The notes: a model not told the origin generated them from the letters alone. 56,120 nucleotides of DNA from Burkholderiaceae bacterium (GCA_900299025.1 OMIE01000092.1:1-56120); one strand, 5' to 3'. Positions 23,988-34,409 are shown, counted from the stretch's first letter. Numbers and translations are program-made.

Positions 23988-24820
23988 GAAACCTCCCATC
24001 GCAATGGCACAACCTTTGCCGGATCGAACTGAGGATTTTCCCATTGCAAAGCTTTCGGGCTATTTGCCTGAGCAATGTTTAGAGCGTAGCTGCCGGGGTT
24101 CACCACAACGCGGCTGCTTCCAATCATGTAATCAAAACTATTATGGACATGGCCATGAATCCAAAGATCTGCAAGGCTCAAAAGGCTACCAAGGTCTGAT
24201 ATAAATCCTGGATTTGCGGGATGCTTCGCAAACCGCGGATGGACAGACTTCGGATGAACACCATGATGCGTGATGGCTACTGTGGGTCCACCGAAGGCCT
24301 CCTGTAATTGTTCAGTCAACCATGTACGTTCATACTGATGAATCTGCAATGCATCTTCAGGTAAGAAACGCTTGCGCTTGGCATCAACGCCTTGAATCAA
24401 TCGATGGTCAACCATGAAACGTTCACAGGTTTGCATGGCGAGCGTCTTTCTTATGCCTGTACCGAGAAGCTCATAATCGGTCCAAAGCGTGCAGCCAATA
24501 AAGCGCACGCCCTCTACGATTGTGACGTCTTGCGACAAAACCTGCACCATGGTGCCACGCGCCGCTTCACGTAAGGCTACTAAAGCTTGATCGATTCTTG
24601 TTTCATAATATTCATGGTTACCCGGAACGTAAAGCACAGGGATGGGCCAATCGGCGAAACAGCGGATGGCCTCTACACCATTATGAATATCGCCTGCGAG
24701 CACGAGCAGGTCCGCTCTGTCTGCCTCTAAACGATCAACTCGATACCAGTTCGGAAAGGGCTTTCTGAACATTTCGAGATGCAAGTCGGAGGCGATCTGA
24801 ATACGAATCGTTCGATGCAT
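23984..24820 (-). CDS. Calcineurin-like metallophosphoesterase
   Basis: A 278-residue cytosolic phosphoesterase with all five metal motifs in order: SDLHLE, LAGDIHN, PGNHEYYE, ITHHGVHPKS and GHVHNSFD. These bind the dinuclear metal centre. The group is broad and the substrate (a phosphodiester or nucleotide) cannot be deduced. GAAGG is found nine bases upstream of the ATG. It sits 19 bp after the CBS-DUF294 gene and overlaps the LEA-like gene. Confidence 0.88.
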   Translation of the reverse strand: MHRTIRIQIASDLHLEMFRKPFPNWYRVDRLEADRADLLVLAGDIHNGVEAIRCFADWPIPVLYVPGNHEYYETRIDQALVALREAARGTMVQVLSQDVTIVEGVRFIGCTLWTDYELLGTGIRKTLAMQTCERFMVDHRLIQGVDAKRKRFLPEDALQIHQYERTWLTEQLQEAFGGPTVAITHHGVHPKSVHPRFAKHPANPGFISDLGSLLSLADLWIHGHVHNSFDYMIGSSRVVVNPGSYALNIAQANSPKALQWENPQFDPAKVVPLRWEVS

Positions 24821-24839
24821 TGTGTTAGACCTTCAAAAA

Positions 24840-26396
24840 CTACGCAGCGAAATCCATGCGCAAGCGCTCTCTCAGCTGAGCGATGCTTTGCACGTAAGCC
24901 CTAAAGTGCGAGCGTTCATTGCTATGGAGCGCGAGCAGATTGATGTGATTCGGAGCAGGCATTTCCTGATCCGACCCTCGATTGCCTGAAGCACACATGT
25001 GCTCATCTGATCGCTTCGCAAGCATAGCCATCTGCTTTTCCAATCGCCAATGCGTTAGGGCCTCAAAGGCTTCAATCAAAGCTGAGGCCTCGTCTTTGCT
25101 CATGATGTGATTACGTTCTAACCATTGCAAGCGCTCGACCGTTCCATGAGGCATCCATTGACCAGAACTCAGTTTGCTCAATACCAGAAATCTCACCGCA
25201 TCCACAATCAGCGCGGTACCATGAAGCTTGATATCGCGCTGACATAAGTGCTTGGTACGAGCACCACCGATCATGCGATAAAGGCTAAGCTGCCATTCTG
25301 CAGGCACTGCTTGCACGCCCCGCTCAAGCAAGTCAGAGAGCATGGTGCGAAGAAAGGACTGGCGTGCGGCGCTTTGAAGCTGATCAGCGCTGCGCTGTGC
25401 AAAAATCGTCGAAAAACCTTTTTCAAGCGATTCAACAAGCAAGCGGTCGCCAGCAACCCATCTAAAATCGAGTGCGATCTGGGCTTTAAGAATGGCTCTT
25501 GGATTTGGACTTTTCAACCATGATTGTGCCTGGGTAATCCAGCGCTCAAGGCTCATACACCAATCCTCATGCATGGCCATGACACCCCCCTTGCATAGTG
25601 GAAATCCCATCCGATCAAGCAAGTGGTTGACTTTCATAGCGATGTCCAAAAAGCGTGGAACCAGGGACTCATCGCCAACAACGAATGCATTGTCTTGATC
25701 GGTAACCATGGTTTGCTCGGCACGCGCCTCAGAGCCGAGCGCCAGCCAGGCCCAAGGCTTATCGGGGAGGCCGTGCTGATCCTCGCTACGGACAATGAGT
25801 TCGATCGCTCGGCGGGTGAGTGCATCGTTAAGCAATGACATCATCTTCGCAATATGAAGAGCGCCGAGCCCCTCGCGGTGCAATTGCCTTGCGATGTTGG
25901 CGGCCTGCTGTCCAGCAAGAATCAATGCGGCTTCGTCTTGGGCTCTATCGATTGACACCATCAAACGATCGGGTCGATTTCGATGCTGCCGCATCAAATC
26001 ATGCTCACTTACGAGGCCAATAATCGATCCGCCCGAGGTAATTGGCAGATGCCGAAGTCGCCAACGCATCATCGCCTGCATCGCATCAAGCAGCGAACTC
26101 TCAAGGGGCAAGCTTTTTATGGGATGACTCATTACTTTGTCGACGGTGCAATCGAGCTCGAGTCGAGGCAATATGATGCGTTCAATGAGGTCGGTTCGGG
26201 TGAGAATACCGGTGCTTCCATCATCACAATCGACCAATATCGAGCCAACCGAATGCTTTTGCATTGTTGCTAGTGCTATGCCAAGCGGTTCATGCTGCGA
26301 ACAACGCAACAGTTGCGATTGCATCACATCCGAAACAGGTCTGAGCAAAGCACTGTCACCAAGCTTTGCGTGCATGGAGGATTCAGTCGCTGCCAT
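24840..26396 (-). CDS. CBS-domain DUF294 nucleotidyltransferase-like protein
   Basis: A 518-residue protein with two CBS domains (about 20-80 and 85-145, ending VSEHDLMRQ), a DUF294 nucleotidyltransferase-like domain (about 155-300) with GSEARAEQTMVTDQDNAFV near residue 220, and a DUF294 C-terminal helical domain (to about 490). The G-S-x-x-R-x-E-Q and DxDN residues are those of GlnD-like uridylyltransferases. Relatives are thought to sense adenine nucleotides through the CBS pair; the target is unknown. It is often linked to acetate or DctP transport genes or a 3'-5' exonuclease, none of which is here. It faces the ABC-F gene across 143 bp. Confidence 0.85.
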   Translation of the reverse strand: MAATESSMHAKLGDSALLRPVSDVMQSQLLRCSQHEPLGIALATMQKHSVGSILVDCDDGSTGILTRTDLIERIILPRLELDCTVDKVMSHPIKSLPLESSLLDAMQAMMRWRLRHLPITSGGSIIGLVSEHDLMRQHRNRPDRLMVSIDRAQDEAALILAGQQAANIARQLHREGLGALHIAKMMSLLNDALTRRAIELIVRSEDQHGLPDKPWAWLALGSEARAEQTMVTDQDNAFVVGDESLVPRFLDIAMKVNHLLDRMGFPLCKGGVMAMHEDWCMSLERWITQAQSWLKSPNPRAILKAQIALDFRWVAGDRLLVESLEKGFSTIFAQRSADQLQSAARQSFLRTMLSDLLERGVQAVPAEWQLSLYRMIGGARTKHLCQRDIKLHGTALIVDAVRFLVLSKLSSGQWMPHGTVERLQWLERNHIMSKDEASALIEAFEALTHWRLEKQMAMLAKRSDEHMCASGNRGSDQEMPAPNHINLLALHSNERSHFRAYVQSIAQLRERLRMDFAA

Positions 26397-26539
26397 CGTT
26401 GTTTAGCGCCATCGTTATCATTGTAGGCTCAGCTCAGTCCAGCACGGTATCGTTCGGGCTGACTTGGTCCAGCACGCTTCTTGAGCCTTTGTTGCAAGCT
26501 TTGATGTCTATGCTTTGAACCCGATGAAGTGAGAATTAA

Positions 26540-28363
26540 TTGATACAACTAATCAATATGCAGCTTGCCTTTGGCGATTTACCGCTGCTCGATGGCGCGT
26601 CGCTTTCGGTTCAACGCGGGGATAAGCTCGGACTTATCGGACGAAATGGCAGCGGCAAGTCCTCTTTACTCAAACTCATCGCCGGCTCGATCCATGCCGA
26701 TGATGGGCTCATTCAACGCGAAGACGGCCTTTACTGTGTTGCCGTTGAGCAAGAACCACACTTGACCGAGCGGGAGAGTCTTTATCTGAGTCTTTTGGCC
26801 AGAGCCGACTTAAGCGCGTCGCCCGAAGAGCCCGCCGCTTGGCAAACGCTAGCCGATATTCGAGCCTGGCTCGATCGTTTTGGGCTCGACCCAGACCGGC
26901 CCTTGCAAGGCTTATCAGGTGGTGAACGAAAGCGGGCAGCGCTCGCCCTGGCGTTCGCTTTAAAGCCTGATTTGCTATTGCTCGACGAGCCGACCAATCA
27001 TCTCGACTTGGCAGCCATCCGCCTGTTGGAAGAGTCCATGGAGCGGGTAAGTACAAGCATCGTCATCACGCATGATCGTCACTTTCTGGACCGCGTGGTC
27101 AATCGCATCGTCGAACTCGAACGCGGCATCCTGCGTAACTACCCGGGTCGCTTTGCTGACTATCAGCGCTTGCGTGCCGATCAATGGGCAGCGGAAGATC
27201 AGGCGCAAAGGCGCTTCGATCGCTTCTGGGCCGAAGAGGAAACTTGGATTCGTCAAGGCGTTGAAGCAAGACGCAAGCGCAACCAAGGCAGGGTGAGACG
27301 ACTTGAAGCACTGCGTGAAGCTCGCGAGGCGCGCAGGCAACGCGTGGGCCAGGTCAAGATGCGATTAGACAGTGGAGAGCGCTCGGGCAAGCAAGTTCTA
27401 GAATGTACATCACTAAGTTACCGGACGCCCAACGGACGCGTGCTTGTGAAATCACTTGATTGGGTCTTGATGCGCGGCGATCGTGTCGCCCTCATAGGTC
27501 CCAATGGTATCGGTAAATCAACGCTGATTCGTCTGGCACTCGGTCAACTCAAGCCCACAGAAGGTCAGGTAAAGCAAGGCACTCAATGGCAGCTTGCCTA
27601 TTTTGACCAAATGCGTGAGCAACTCAATGAAGAGCGCAGCGTTGCGCAAACGATTAGCCCTGGTTCGGACTGGATTGACATTGCTGGTAAGCGCATGCAT
27701 GTCATGAGCTATTTAGGTGATTTTTTGTTTTCACCACGCCGCGCCCAGTCACCAGTCAAAACCCTATCGGGCGGCGAGAGGAATCGACTTTTGCTAGCAA
27801 GACTATTTGCTCGGCCAGCCAATTTGCTTATTCTTGATGAGCCAACGAACGATCTTGATCTCGAAACGCTAGAATTATTAGAATCGAGCTTACAAGAGTA
27901 CGAGGGCAGTGTCTTGCTTGTCAGCCATGATCGTGCCTTCATGGATGCAGTAGCCACTCAAACCCTGGTTGCCCAAGGTGAGGGCTTGTGGCGCGAGTAT
28001 CCTGGTGGTTATAGTGATTGGATCGATCAAGGTGGTGAGTGGCTCACTGAATCAACCAAGGTCGCAGCAAAGTCGTCGAATGCATCAGCCTTGCCTGTAT
28101 CCGCCAGTGTCCAAGCGACGATCAACAACGCCCGCCGCAAACTTAGCTATAAAGAGCAACGTGAACTCGACAGCATGCCCGAACGAATCGAAGCTTTAGA
28201 ATTAGAGCAGACAAAGATACAGGCGGCTATGTCTTCGAGTGAATATTACCGCCTCGGACCCGAACAAATGCGCCAAGACAAGGCAAGGGTTGAGCAGATC
28301 GACCATGAATTACTCGCCTTATTAGAGCGATGGGAAGCCCTTCAAGCCATAGAGTCGCGGTAA
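26540..28363 (+). CDS. uup: ABC-F family ATPase Uup
   Basis: A 607-residue soluble twin ATPase. First cassette: GRNGSGKSSLLKL, LSGGERKRAALALAF, LLLLDEPTNHLD. Second: GPNGIGKSTLIRL, LSGGERNRLLLARLF, LILDEPTNDLDLETLELLE. The linker between them carries the Arg/Lys-rich ABC-F extension, and a C-terminal coiled coil (about 530-605) is typical of Uup. EPTNDLD in the second cassette distinguishes Uup from EttA. Uup acts on ribosomes and affects precise excision and branched DNA. The start codon is TTG, six bases after GTGAG; no nearer ATG is in frame except a sixth-codon one. Confidence 0.9.
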   Translation: MIQLINMQLAFGDLPLLDGASLSVQRGDKLGLIGRNGSGKSSLLKLIAGSIHADDGLIQREDGLYCVAVEQEPHLTERESLYLSLLARADLSASPEEPAAWQTLADIRAWLDRFGLDPDRPLQGLSGGERKRAALALAFALKPDLLLLDEPTNHLDLAAIRLLEESMERVSTSIVITHDRHFLDRVVNRIVELERGILRNYPGRFADYQRLRADQWAAEDQAQRRFDRFWAEEETWIRQGVEARRKRNQGRVRRLEALREAREARRQRVGQVKMRLDSGERSGKQVLECTSLSYRTPNGRVLVKSLDWVLMRGDRVALIGPNGIGKSTLIRLALGQLKPTEGQVKQGTQWQLAYFDQMREQLNEERSVAQTISPGSDWIDIAGKRMHVMSYLGDFLFSPRRAQSPVKTLSGGERNRLLLARLFARPANLLILDEPTNDLDLETLELLESSLQEYEGSVLLVSHDRAFMDAVATQTLVAQGEGLWREYPGGYSDWIDQGGEWLTESTKVAAKSSNASALPVSASVQATINNARRKLSYKEQRELDSMPERIEALELEQTKIQAAMSSSEYYRLGPEQMRQDKARVEQIDHELLALLERWEALQAIESR

Positions 28364-28448
28364 ATCCTGAGCCCTTGAGTCACGGCAAGTTTTAAGCGAT
28401 TGGCTAGCGGCAAGGCGTAGACGCGTTTTTGCAGCATGACCTTTTTCT

Positions 28449-29432
28449 TCAGCGCAGCAACGACTCGATAAGCGACTGCACCTGCCAAGCATCTTCAAAA
28501 CTCGCCCAAGTGTGAGGTTTACCCTGTGCAAAATCGGCAATATGTGCGACCTGCCTTCGATAGGCCGCATCGCGTGGATCATTTGAAGATTCCGCCATGT
28601 TTTTAAAACCAGTGCCGTCATCAATATCCAGGCGATACCAGTCGCTGATGCGAGCGGCTCCGTCATCACAAAAGACCATCAGTTCGGTTGCGTCGCGCCA
28701 ACCACCCACCATGGCAGCGACCTGCACTGCGATTGCCTTTTCACTTTGTAGCGATGCGATCAATGCGATCTCGGTTTCATTTGCATACTCATGTGCTTGA
28801 GCCGCCGTCGGATAGCTAATCGCGTGAGAAAAGCGTTTTAGTGGGCCGAGCAATCGATGCGCCAGATAAACATGGTGCGATAAGACTTCACGAACAAAAC
28901 CACCCTCTTCGCGCTGGGCAAGCCATTTAGCGTGGGCTTGGAATGGCCTAGGCCAGGCCTTAAAGTGAAGGCGAATTGACATACCGCGCACCGCCCCAAG
29001 CGAAGTTCCAGGGCCTACTAAGCTTTGTAGGCTTTGTGCACACCATGCAGAAGCGTAGGCGAAGTTAACAGCTGTCGGCAGACCTGAGCGATGAGCCGCA
29101 TCAAGCATTGCCCTGGCATCGACTTCTGAAACAGAAAGCGGCTTCTCGCACCAACATAGCTTGCCTGCCTCAAGCACAAGCTCAGCATAGCGGCGATGAG
29201 ACTTCGGAGGAGTTGCGATATAAATCAGATCGCTATGATCAACAACATCATCTGCACTGTCTGCAAAGCGCGCGCCAGCGCTTTGCGCCTCCATTACCTG
29301 CTCATGCCCCGCTGAATCGTTGGCTGGGTCCCAAATTGCGCTCACACGTAAAGCAGGCTCTTGTAAAAGATAGCGCAAGGTCCGCGTACCAACCGCACCC
29401 AGTCCAATGACGCCAACGGCAGTTTGCTTCAT
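28449..29432 (-). CDS. Gfo/Idh/MocA-family oxidoreductase
   Basis: A 327-residue NAD(P)-dependent oxidoreductase. The Rossmann motif is VGVIGLGAVGTRTL, the family CEKPLSVS loop (EKP lysine) is near residue 97, and the C-terminal beta-sheet domain has YRRQVAHIADFAQGKPHTW. The substrate is usually a sugar or cyclitol; it cannot be set here. The gene starts nine bases after the rpoD stop with no terminator between, so it may receive rpoD readthrough. Confidence 0.85.
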   Translation of the reverse strand: MKQTAVGVIGLGAVGTRTLRYLLQEPALRVSAIWDPANDSAGHEQVMEAQSAGARFADSADDVVDHSDLIYIATPPKSHRRYAELVLEAGKLCWCEKPLSVSEVDARAMLDAAHRSGLPTAVNFAYASAWCAQSLQSLVGPGTSLGAVRGMSIRLHFKAWPRPFQAHAKWLAQREEGGFVREVLSHHVYLAHRLLGPLKRFSHAISYPTAAQAHEYANETEIALIASLQSEKAIAVQVAAMVGGWRDATELMVFCDDGAARISDWYRLDIDDGTGFKNMAESSNDPRDAAYRRQVAHIADFAQGKPHTWASFEDAWQVQSLIESLLR

Positions 29433-29441
29433 AAGTCTTGG

Positions 29442-32297
29442 CTAGCCGCCCTCGAGAAAACTCTTAAGCTTATCGGAGCGACTCGGGTGCCTAAGTTTTC
29501 TCAAGGCCTTAGCCTCGATCTGCCGAATGCGTTCACGTGTGACATCGAATTGTTTACCAACTTCCTCAAGCGTATGGTCCGTGCTCATTTCCACACCGAA
29601 TCGCATACGTAAGACCTTGGCCTCACGGGGTGTGAGCGAATCAAGCACTTCTTTAACCACATCTCGCATCGACTCGTGTAGGGCTGCATCGGACGGTGCG
29701 AGCGTGGTCGTATCCTCGATGAAATCTCCCAAGTGCGAGTCATCATCATCGCCGATTGGTGTTTCCATCGAAATGGGTTCTTTTGCAATCTTGAGAATCT
29801 TGCGAATTTTGTCTTCGGGCATATCCATGCGCTCGGCCAAAGTCGCTGGATCAGGCTCCTGCCCTGTTTCCTGAAGAATCTGCCGGGAAATCCGATTCAT
29901 TTTATTGATCGTTTCAATCATATGAACCGGTATGCGAATCGTACGCGCTTGATCGGCAATCGAGCGGGTGATCGCCTGACGAATCCACCAGGTTGCATAA
30001 GTTGAGAATTTATAACCACGGCGATACTCGAATTTATCGACCGCCTTCATTAATCCGATATTGCCTTCCTGGATCAGATCAAGAAATTGAAGACCTCGAT
30101 TGGTATATTTCTTAGCAATTGAGATCACAAGGCGAAGATTCGCCTCGGTCATTTCCTTTTTGGCGCGCCTTGCTTTTTGCTCACCAGCAACCATGCGCTT
30201 GTGGATCGCTTTCAAGTCACCGAGCGGTAAAAGTACCAGCGCCTGTAGATCGATCAGCTTTTGTTGGATATCTTGTACCGCGGGAATGTTTCGACGCAGC
30301 ACACCATTCCAGGCTTGCTCTTGTTGTAACTGTTGCTCGGCCCAGAGCAGGTTCGTTTCGTTACCAGGAAAATTAGCCACAAAGTGGCTATGTGACATGC
30401 CAACCCGATGCACGCAAAGATTGCCTAACTGTCGCTCAAAGGCCCGAACCCGTTCGACCTGCCCGCGCAGGGTGTCGGCCAAACGCTCAACCATCTTGGC
30501 GGTAAAGCGAATTTCAAGTAATACATCTTGTATCGATTGCTGCGCAACCTTATAACTTTCAGATTGATAAGCCTGCTGGTCAAATGCTGCCTTCATTTGA
30601 TCGACGCCCACGCGGATCCGATCGAATCGCTCAAGGGCCAAGCCCTTAAGCTCTTCAAGCTTGGCGCTAAGTGCAGCGCCTTCTTCTTCCTCATCGGCAA
30701 AATCGGCTGCCTGTGAGGGAGGGGCAGGATCTGGCTCGGCAGCATTCGGATCAACGATCCCGTCGACCACCTCGTCCACACGCTTTTTACCCTCACGAAC
30801 CGCATCAGCGTCGTTGAGAATTTCCTGCACGGTCATGGGGCAAGCTGAGATGGCCATCACCATGTCCTTGAGACCTTCTTCGATCCGCTTAGCGATTTCA
30901 ATTTCGCCTTCACGCGTTAGAAGCTCGACCGAACCCATCTCGCGCATATACATACGGACCGGATCGGTGGTGCGGCCAAAATCGCTATCAACCGTAGACA
31001 AGGCCGCTTCAGCCTCTTCTTCGGCATCGTCGTCGTTTGCAACCACCGGGGCATCCGAGGAAATGATCAACGTCTCGGCATCGGGCGCCTGATCAAAGAC
31101 CTGTATCCCCATATCGTTGAAGGTTGTAATGATCGACTCGATCGCTTCGGCATCGACAAGGTCTTCGCCAAGATGATCGTTGATCTCGCCATAGGTCAAG
31201 TAGCGACGCTCTTTACCAAGCCTGATGAGCTGCTTGAGCTTGTTTCGCTTGGCCTCAAGCTCTTCCTCGGAGAGTGCGCGTCTTGCGAAAGCCTCTTTGA
31301 TAAGCGCTTTCTCTTTAGCACTTGCCCTGCGACCCTTGGGTTTGGGTGTGGCCTCGATCGCTTCGACTTCTTCGATCTCTGGCGGCACCTCTTCGTCACC
31401 AAAGTCATCATCACCAGCAATCAAATCCTCGGAATCGCTGTCTGCGCTATCGCCTTCGGCCGATTTCTTAGGTCTTCCGCGCTTGCTCTTGGCAGCATCC
31501 TTGGATCGTGGCTTTTTGTCAGCGTCGTGTTCTGCCAAGTCCATGTCAAGGTCATCGTCACCAAGATCATCTGCATCGATCGCCTTCGCCTTGGCTTTGC
31601 CCTTAGCTTTGGTCGCAGTAGGCGCTTTTTTTGCAGCCGGTTGATCACCCTTGTTGGCTGCTTTGTCGGCCTTTGTAGAGGACTTTTCAGCCTTCGCGGC
31701 TGGCTTATCAGCTGTTATTGCAGCGTTATCGAGCTTTGTCGCTATTTTTTCAGGCTTCGCTGCCTTCTTTTCAACAGCAACAGGGGCTTGTGTAAGCACT
31801 ACAGCTTCGCTCAACTCGGCTGACTTTTTCTGCTCAGACTTAGGCTTTGCGATTTTTGTTGCTGCTTTAGACGCTGGTTTTGCCTTGGGCTCTTGAGCAT
31901 GCTCAATGTCAGTCACAGTTTGCGCGGCGGTTGCCTGCTCAGCCTTTGCTTGCTTAGTTGCAGTCTGCTTAGTTGCTGTCTGCTTAGTTGCTGTCTGCTT
32001 AGTTGCTGCTTGCTTAGCCGCTGCCTGCTTGGCAGGCGCTTGCTCTTCGGCCTGCACCTTTGCGGTCGTTGGAGCCTCAGCGATCGCGGCCTTTTTCTTT
32101 ACCTGCTTTGGGGCTTGTTGAGCAGCATCTTGCAGCGGCTCTTTCTTTTTTACGGAGTCTTTTTTTGGCATCTCAGCAGGGCTTATGATGTCATCGGCTT
32201 GTGTAGACGCCGCAGCCGCCTTTTTGCTGGTGGCAGGGCTCGCTTTTTTTGCGGCCGAGGAAGACTTAGAGGCGGTGGATTTTGGTTGAGCAGGCAT
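29442..32297 (-). CDS. rpoD: RNA polymerase primary sigma factor RpoD
   Basis: A 951-residue sigma-70, far longer than the ~613 residues of E. coli RpoD. Residues ~1-270 are a Lys/Ala/Gln/Thr-rich low-complexity extension with five-residue repeats (AxKQT/A) and an acidic stretch before region 1.1 (about 345-395). Region 1.2 starts at [12 protein letters not shown] (about 445), the acidic non-conserved region follows, region 2 runs from [19 protein letters not shown] (about 715) through [15 protein letters not shown], and region 4 ends with [18 protein letters not shown] (about 919). All promoter-binding parts are intact. It follows dnaG in the usual macromolecular-synthesis order. Burkholderiales RpoDs often have Lys/Ala-rich heads, but this one is extreme. 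Confidence 0.97.
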   Translation of the reverse strand: MPAQPKSTASKSSSAAKKASPATSKKAAAASTQADDIISPAEMPKKDSVKKKEPLQDAAQQAPKQVKKKAAIAEAPTTAKVQAEEQAPAKQAAAKQAATKQTATKQTATKQTATKQAKAEQATAAQTVTDIEHAQEPKAKPASKAATKIAKPKSEQKKSAELSEAVVLTQAPVAVEKKAAKPEKIATKLDNAAITADKPAAKAEKSSTKADKAANKGDQPAAKKAPTATKAKGKAKAKAIDADDLGDDDLDMDLAEHDADKKPRSKDAAKSKRGRPKKSAEGDSADSDSEDLIAGDDDFGDEEVPPEIEEVEAIEATPKPKGRRASAKEKALIKEAFARRALSEEELEAKRNKLKQLIRLGKERRYLTYGEINDHLGEDLVDAEAIESIITTFNDMGIQVFDQAPDAETLIISSDAPVVANDDDAEEEAEAALSTVDSDFGRTTDPVRMYMREMGSVELLTREGEIEIAKRIEEGLKDMVMAISACPMTVQEILNDADAVREGKKRVDEVVDGIVDPNAAEPDPAPPSQAADFADEEEEGAALSAKLEELKGLALERFDRIRVGVDQMKAAFDQQAYQSESYKVAQQSIQDVLLEIRFTAKMVERLADTLRGQVERVRAFERQLGNLCVHRVGMSHSHFVANFPGNETNLLWAEQQLQQEQAWNGVLRRNIPAVQDIQQKLIDLQALVLLPLGDLKAIHKRMVAGEQKARRAKKEMTEANLRLVISIAKKYTNRGLQFLDLIQEGNIGLMKAVDKFEYRRGYKFSTYATWWIRQAITRSIADQARTIRIPVHMIETINKMNRISRQILQETGQEPDPATLAERMDMPEDKIRKILKIAKEPISMETPIGDDDDSHLGDFIEDTTTLAPSDAALHESMRDVVKEVLDSLTPREAKVLRMRFGVEMSTDHTLEEVGKQFDVTRERIRQIEAKALRKLRHPSRSDKLKSFLEGG
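31951..32040 (-). repeat. 15-bp tandem repeat in rpoD
   Basis: About six adjoining 15-bp units beginning TGCTTAGTTGC on the plus strand, the first four nearly identical and the last two degraded. They encode the five-residue repeat (A/T)KQ(A/T)A in the N-terminal extension of RpoD. The unit is a multiple of three, so copy changes keep the reading frame. Confidence 0.8.
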
Positions 32298-32365
32298 GAA
32301 CGATTCCCAAAAACGTCACGACAAGGCCGCACGCAAACACTTAGGTTCACGCAGAGTAACCTTCG

Positions 32366-32384
32366 ATTATATCCCTAGTGTCAA
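32366..32384 (-). promoter_or_regulatory. Possible rpoD promoter elements
   Basis: A perfect -10 TATAAT (32371-32366 on the minus strand) stands 68 bases before the rpoD start. A perfect TTGACA (32384-32379) is only seven bases before it, too close to work as its -35, and it overlaps the dnaG stop codon. The -10 could be used with a poor -35 inside dnaG. Operon readthrough from dnaG is also possible. Confidence 0.35.
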
Positions 32385-34351
32385 GTGAGGGTGGTTTCAC
32401 CTGAGCGAATCGCGCGCCTTTGGGCGACTAAAGCCTCGTAGCGCTCGCGATCATCTGCGCTTGTAAGACCCTCTTGAACAAGCTGATCGATGGCGACCCG
32501 GATGCTTTGGTCAGCCAATTGGAGCAGTGCCCCTTGAAATTCGCTTCTTGCGGCCCGCTCATCGATTAAAAGTACCCACGCTAAAGCGCGATTGAGACGC
32601 TTTCGCCAGGGCGCCCATCGATCAGGGTTGGCCGCGCAAACTTGGTCTAAGTGGAGGCTCAGGGCCGCCAGATCCGAGCCCTGATCGGTAATGGAAAAGC
32701 CATCAAGTTTCATCGCTTCGACCAGGATCTCCGGCCAAAAGGCTTGCAAAGACGAAGGCTCCCGCAAATTCAGTCTTGGGAAACGAAGCAGCAAGACAAG
32801 GGCCTTTTCGATGAGGCTTATCGCTTGGTGTCGCGGAGCAAGCACCTGCGCCTGGCTCGATGCATAAGCTGAAGGGCGAAGTGATGCCTCAGGTGCGAGC
32901 GCATCGCCGTCAACACCCGCGTTTGAGCGATACGACGAAGACTTGCTTTGGAAGCCGGTTCGTTTGCCTGATTCAACCTGTCGCTGGCCAAGGGACTGTT
33001 GTTGTAGCGACTGCCGCTTGGCTCGTTGTGCTGCGTGCTGCTGCACAAGCTGATTGACTTCGTTCATGCCAATGTGCACCCGGTCAGCGAGCTCGCGACT
33101 CAGTTGCATACGCAAGGCCGCAAGCGGTAATTGGGTTAGCAAGGGGATGGCGGCGGCAAGCAGTGCTGAGCGGTCCTCGGCGCTGTTTTCACCATGGGTT
33201 TGGACGAGTTCGCGCATTAAGCATGCGGATAGTGGTTCGCTTCGGTCAAGCGCCTTGGCCATGCCAGCGGCGCCCTCACTGCGTACAAAACTGTCTGGAT
33301 CGTGTTCGGGCGGTAAAAACAAAAACTCAAAGCGCTTGCCATCGATGGCAAGCGGCAATGCTGTGTTGAGCGCCTTCCAAGCAGCTCGGCGACCCGCAGC
33401 GTCGCCATCAAAGCAAAAGACAACCCGGTCAACTAGCTTAATGAGTTTGGATAAGTGCTCAAGGCTGGTTGCGGTGCCAAGGGTTGCGACCGCATAGTCC
33501 ACACCATGTTGTGCGAGCATCACGACGTCCATGTAGCCTTCAACGACAAGCACCTGGTTTTCGCGGCGTAAAGCCTCGCGTGCCTCGTAGAGCCCGTAGA
33601 GTTCGCGCCCCTTCGAAAAGAGGGGTGTTTCGGGCGAATTCAGGTATTTAGGCTCGCCCTGGTCGATGACTCGGCCGCCAAATCCGATGACTTGACCCCT
33701 TGGGTTTCGAATAGGAAACATAATTCGGTCGCGAAAGCGATCCCAGCGCTCTCGCGCCTGGCCATGCCTTGATTCACCATCGGCAGCGTCTTGTGGGTTC
33801 TCTCGCTCAATCAGCAAGCCGCTCTGGACGAGAAAAGGCGATCGATACTCGGCAAAGCATGCCTCAAGTGCATGCCATCCGCCTGGCGCGTAGCCAAGCG
33901 AAAATCGCGCAGCGGTTCGGCCTTCAAGGCCACGCTTGCGTAGATAGTGAATCGCGCGGTCGGAGTCTTTGAGTCTTGCCCGATAGAAGTCCGCAGCCTT
34001 GGCCATGGCTTCAAGCATCGACTTTCGTTCATCGAGTGCTTGAACAGGCTTAGCCTCGCGCTCTTTAGGTACCGTCAAGCCCTGCTGCTGGGCAAGCGTT
34101 TCAATAGCTTCCACATAGCCCAGCCCCAAGTGCTCCATGAGAAAGCCAATCGCGGAGCCATGAGCACCACAGCCAAAACAGTGATAGAACTGCTTGCTTG
34201 GGCTTACGGTAAACGAAGGCGTTTTCTCGCCGTGAAAAGGGCAAAGGCCGCTGTAGTTTGCGCCCGCCTTTTTCAAGCGCACATGGGCGCCTACCACCTC
34301 GACCACATCGGTGCGATCAAGCAATTCCTGGATAAAGGATTGGGGTATCAC
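32381..34351 (-). CDS. dnaG: DNA primase
   Basis: A 656-residue primase. The zinc-binding domain has CPFHGEKTPSFTVSPSKQFY then HCFGCG (Cys-His-Cys-Cys). The TOPRIM core has VLVVEGYMDVVMLAQHG near residue 275 and FCFDGDAAGRRAA. The C-terminal helicase-binding region (from about 500) follows a Gln/Ser-rich linker. It makes RNA primers at the fork with DnaB. The start codon is GTG (34351) and there is no clear ribosome binding site. yqeY lies 58 bp upstream and rpoD 83 bp downstream. Confidence 0.97.
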   Translation of the reverse strand: MIPQSFIQELLDRTDVVEVVGAHVRLKKAGANYSGLCPFHGEKTPSFTVSPSKQFYHCFGCGAHGSAIGFLMEHLGLGYVEAIETLAQQQGLTVPKEREAKPVQALDERKSMLEAMAKAADFYRARLKDSDRAIHYLRKRGLEGRTAARFSLGYAPGGWHALEACFAEYRSPFLVQSGLLIERENPQDAADGESRHGQARERWDRFRDRIMFPIRNPRGQVIGFGGRVIDQGEPKYLNSPETPLFSKGRELYGLYEAREALRRENQVLVVEGYMDVVMLAQHGVDYAVATLGTATSLEHLSKLIKLVDRVVFCFDGDAAGRRAAWKALNTALPLAIDGKRFEFLFLPPEHDPDSFVRSEGAAGMAKALDRSEPLSACLMRELVQTHGENSAEDRSALLAAAIPLLTQLPLAALRMQLSRELADRVHIGMNEVNQLVQQHAAQRAKRQSLQQQSLGQRQVESGKRTGFQSKSSSYRSNAGVDGDALAPEASLRPSAYASSQAQVLAPRHQAISLIEKALVLLLRFPRLNLREPSSLQAFWPEILVEAMKLDGFSITDQGSDLAALSLHLDQVCAANPDRWAPWRKRLNRALAWVLLIDERAARSEFQGALLQLADQSIRVAIDQLVQEGLTSADDRERYEALVAQRRAIRSGETTLT

Positions 34352-34409
34352 GGCTCAGGAAGCATACCAAGCAAAGCCTCAGGCTTGACCGCTGTCGCGC
34401 AAGCTTCCT

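Noticed and set aside
28364-28448. Intrinsic terminator after uup (GCGT/ACGC then GTTTTTG)
   Set aside because: The stem has only four pairs with a two-base loop, too weak to list.
31173-31823. Long open frame on the plus strand opposite rpoD (about 216 codons, Leu/Cys/Phe-rich)
   Set aside because: It is the antisense reading of the Lys/Ala/Gln-rich repeats; composition mirrors the repeat, there is no ribosome binding site and no family resemblance.
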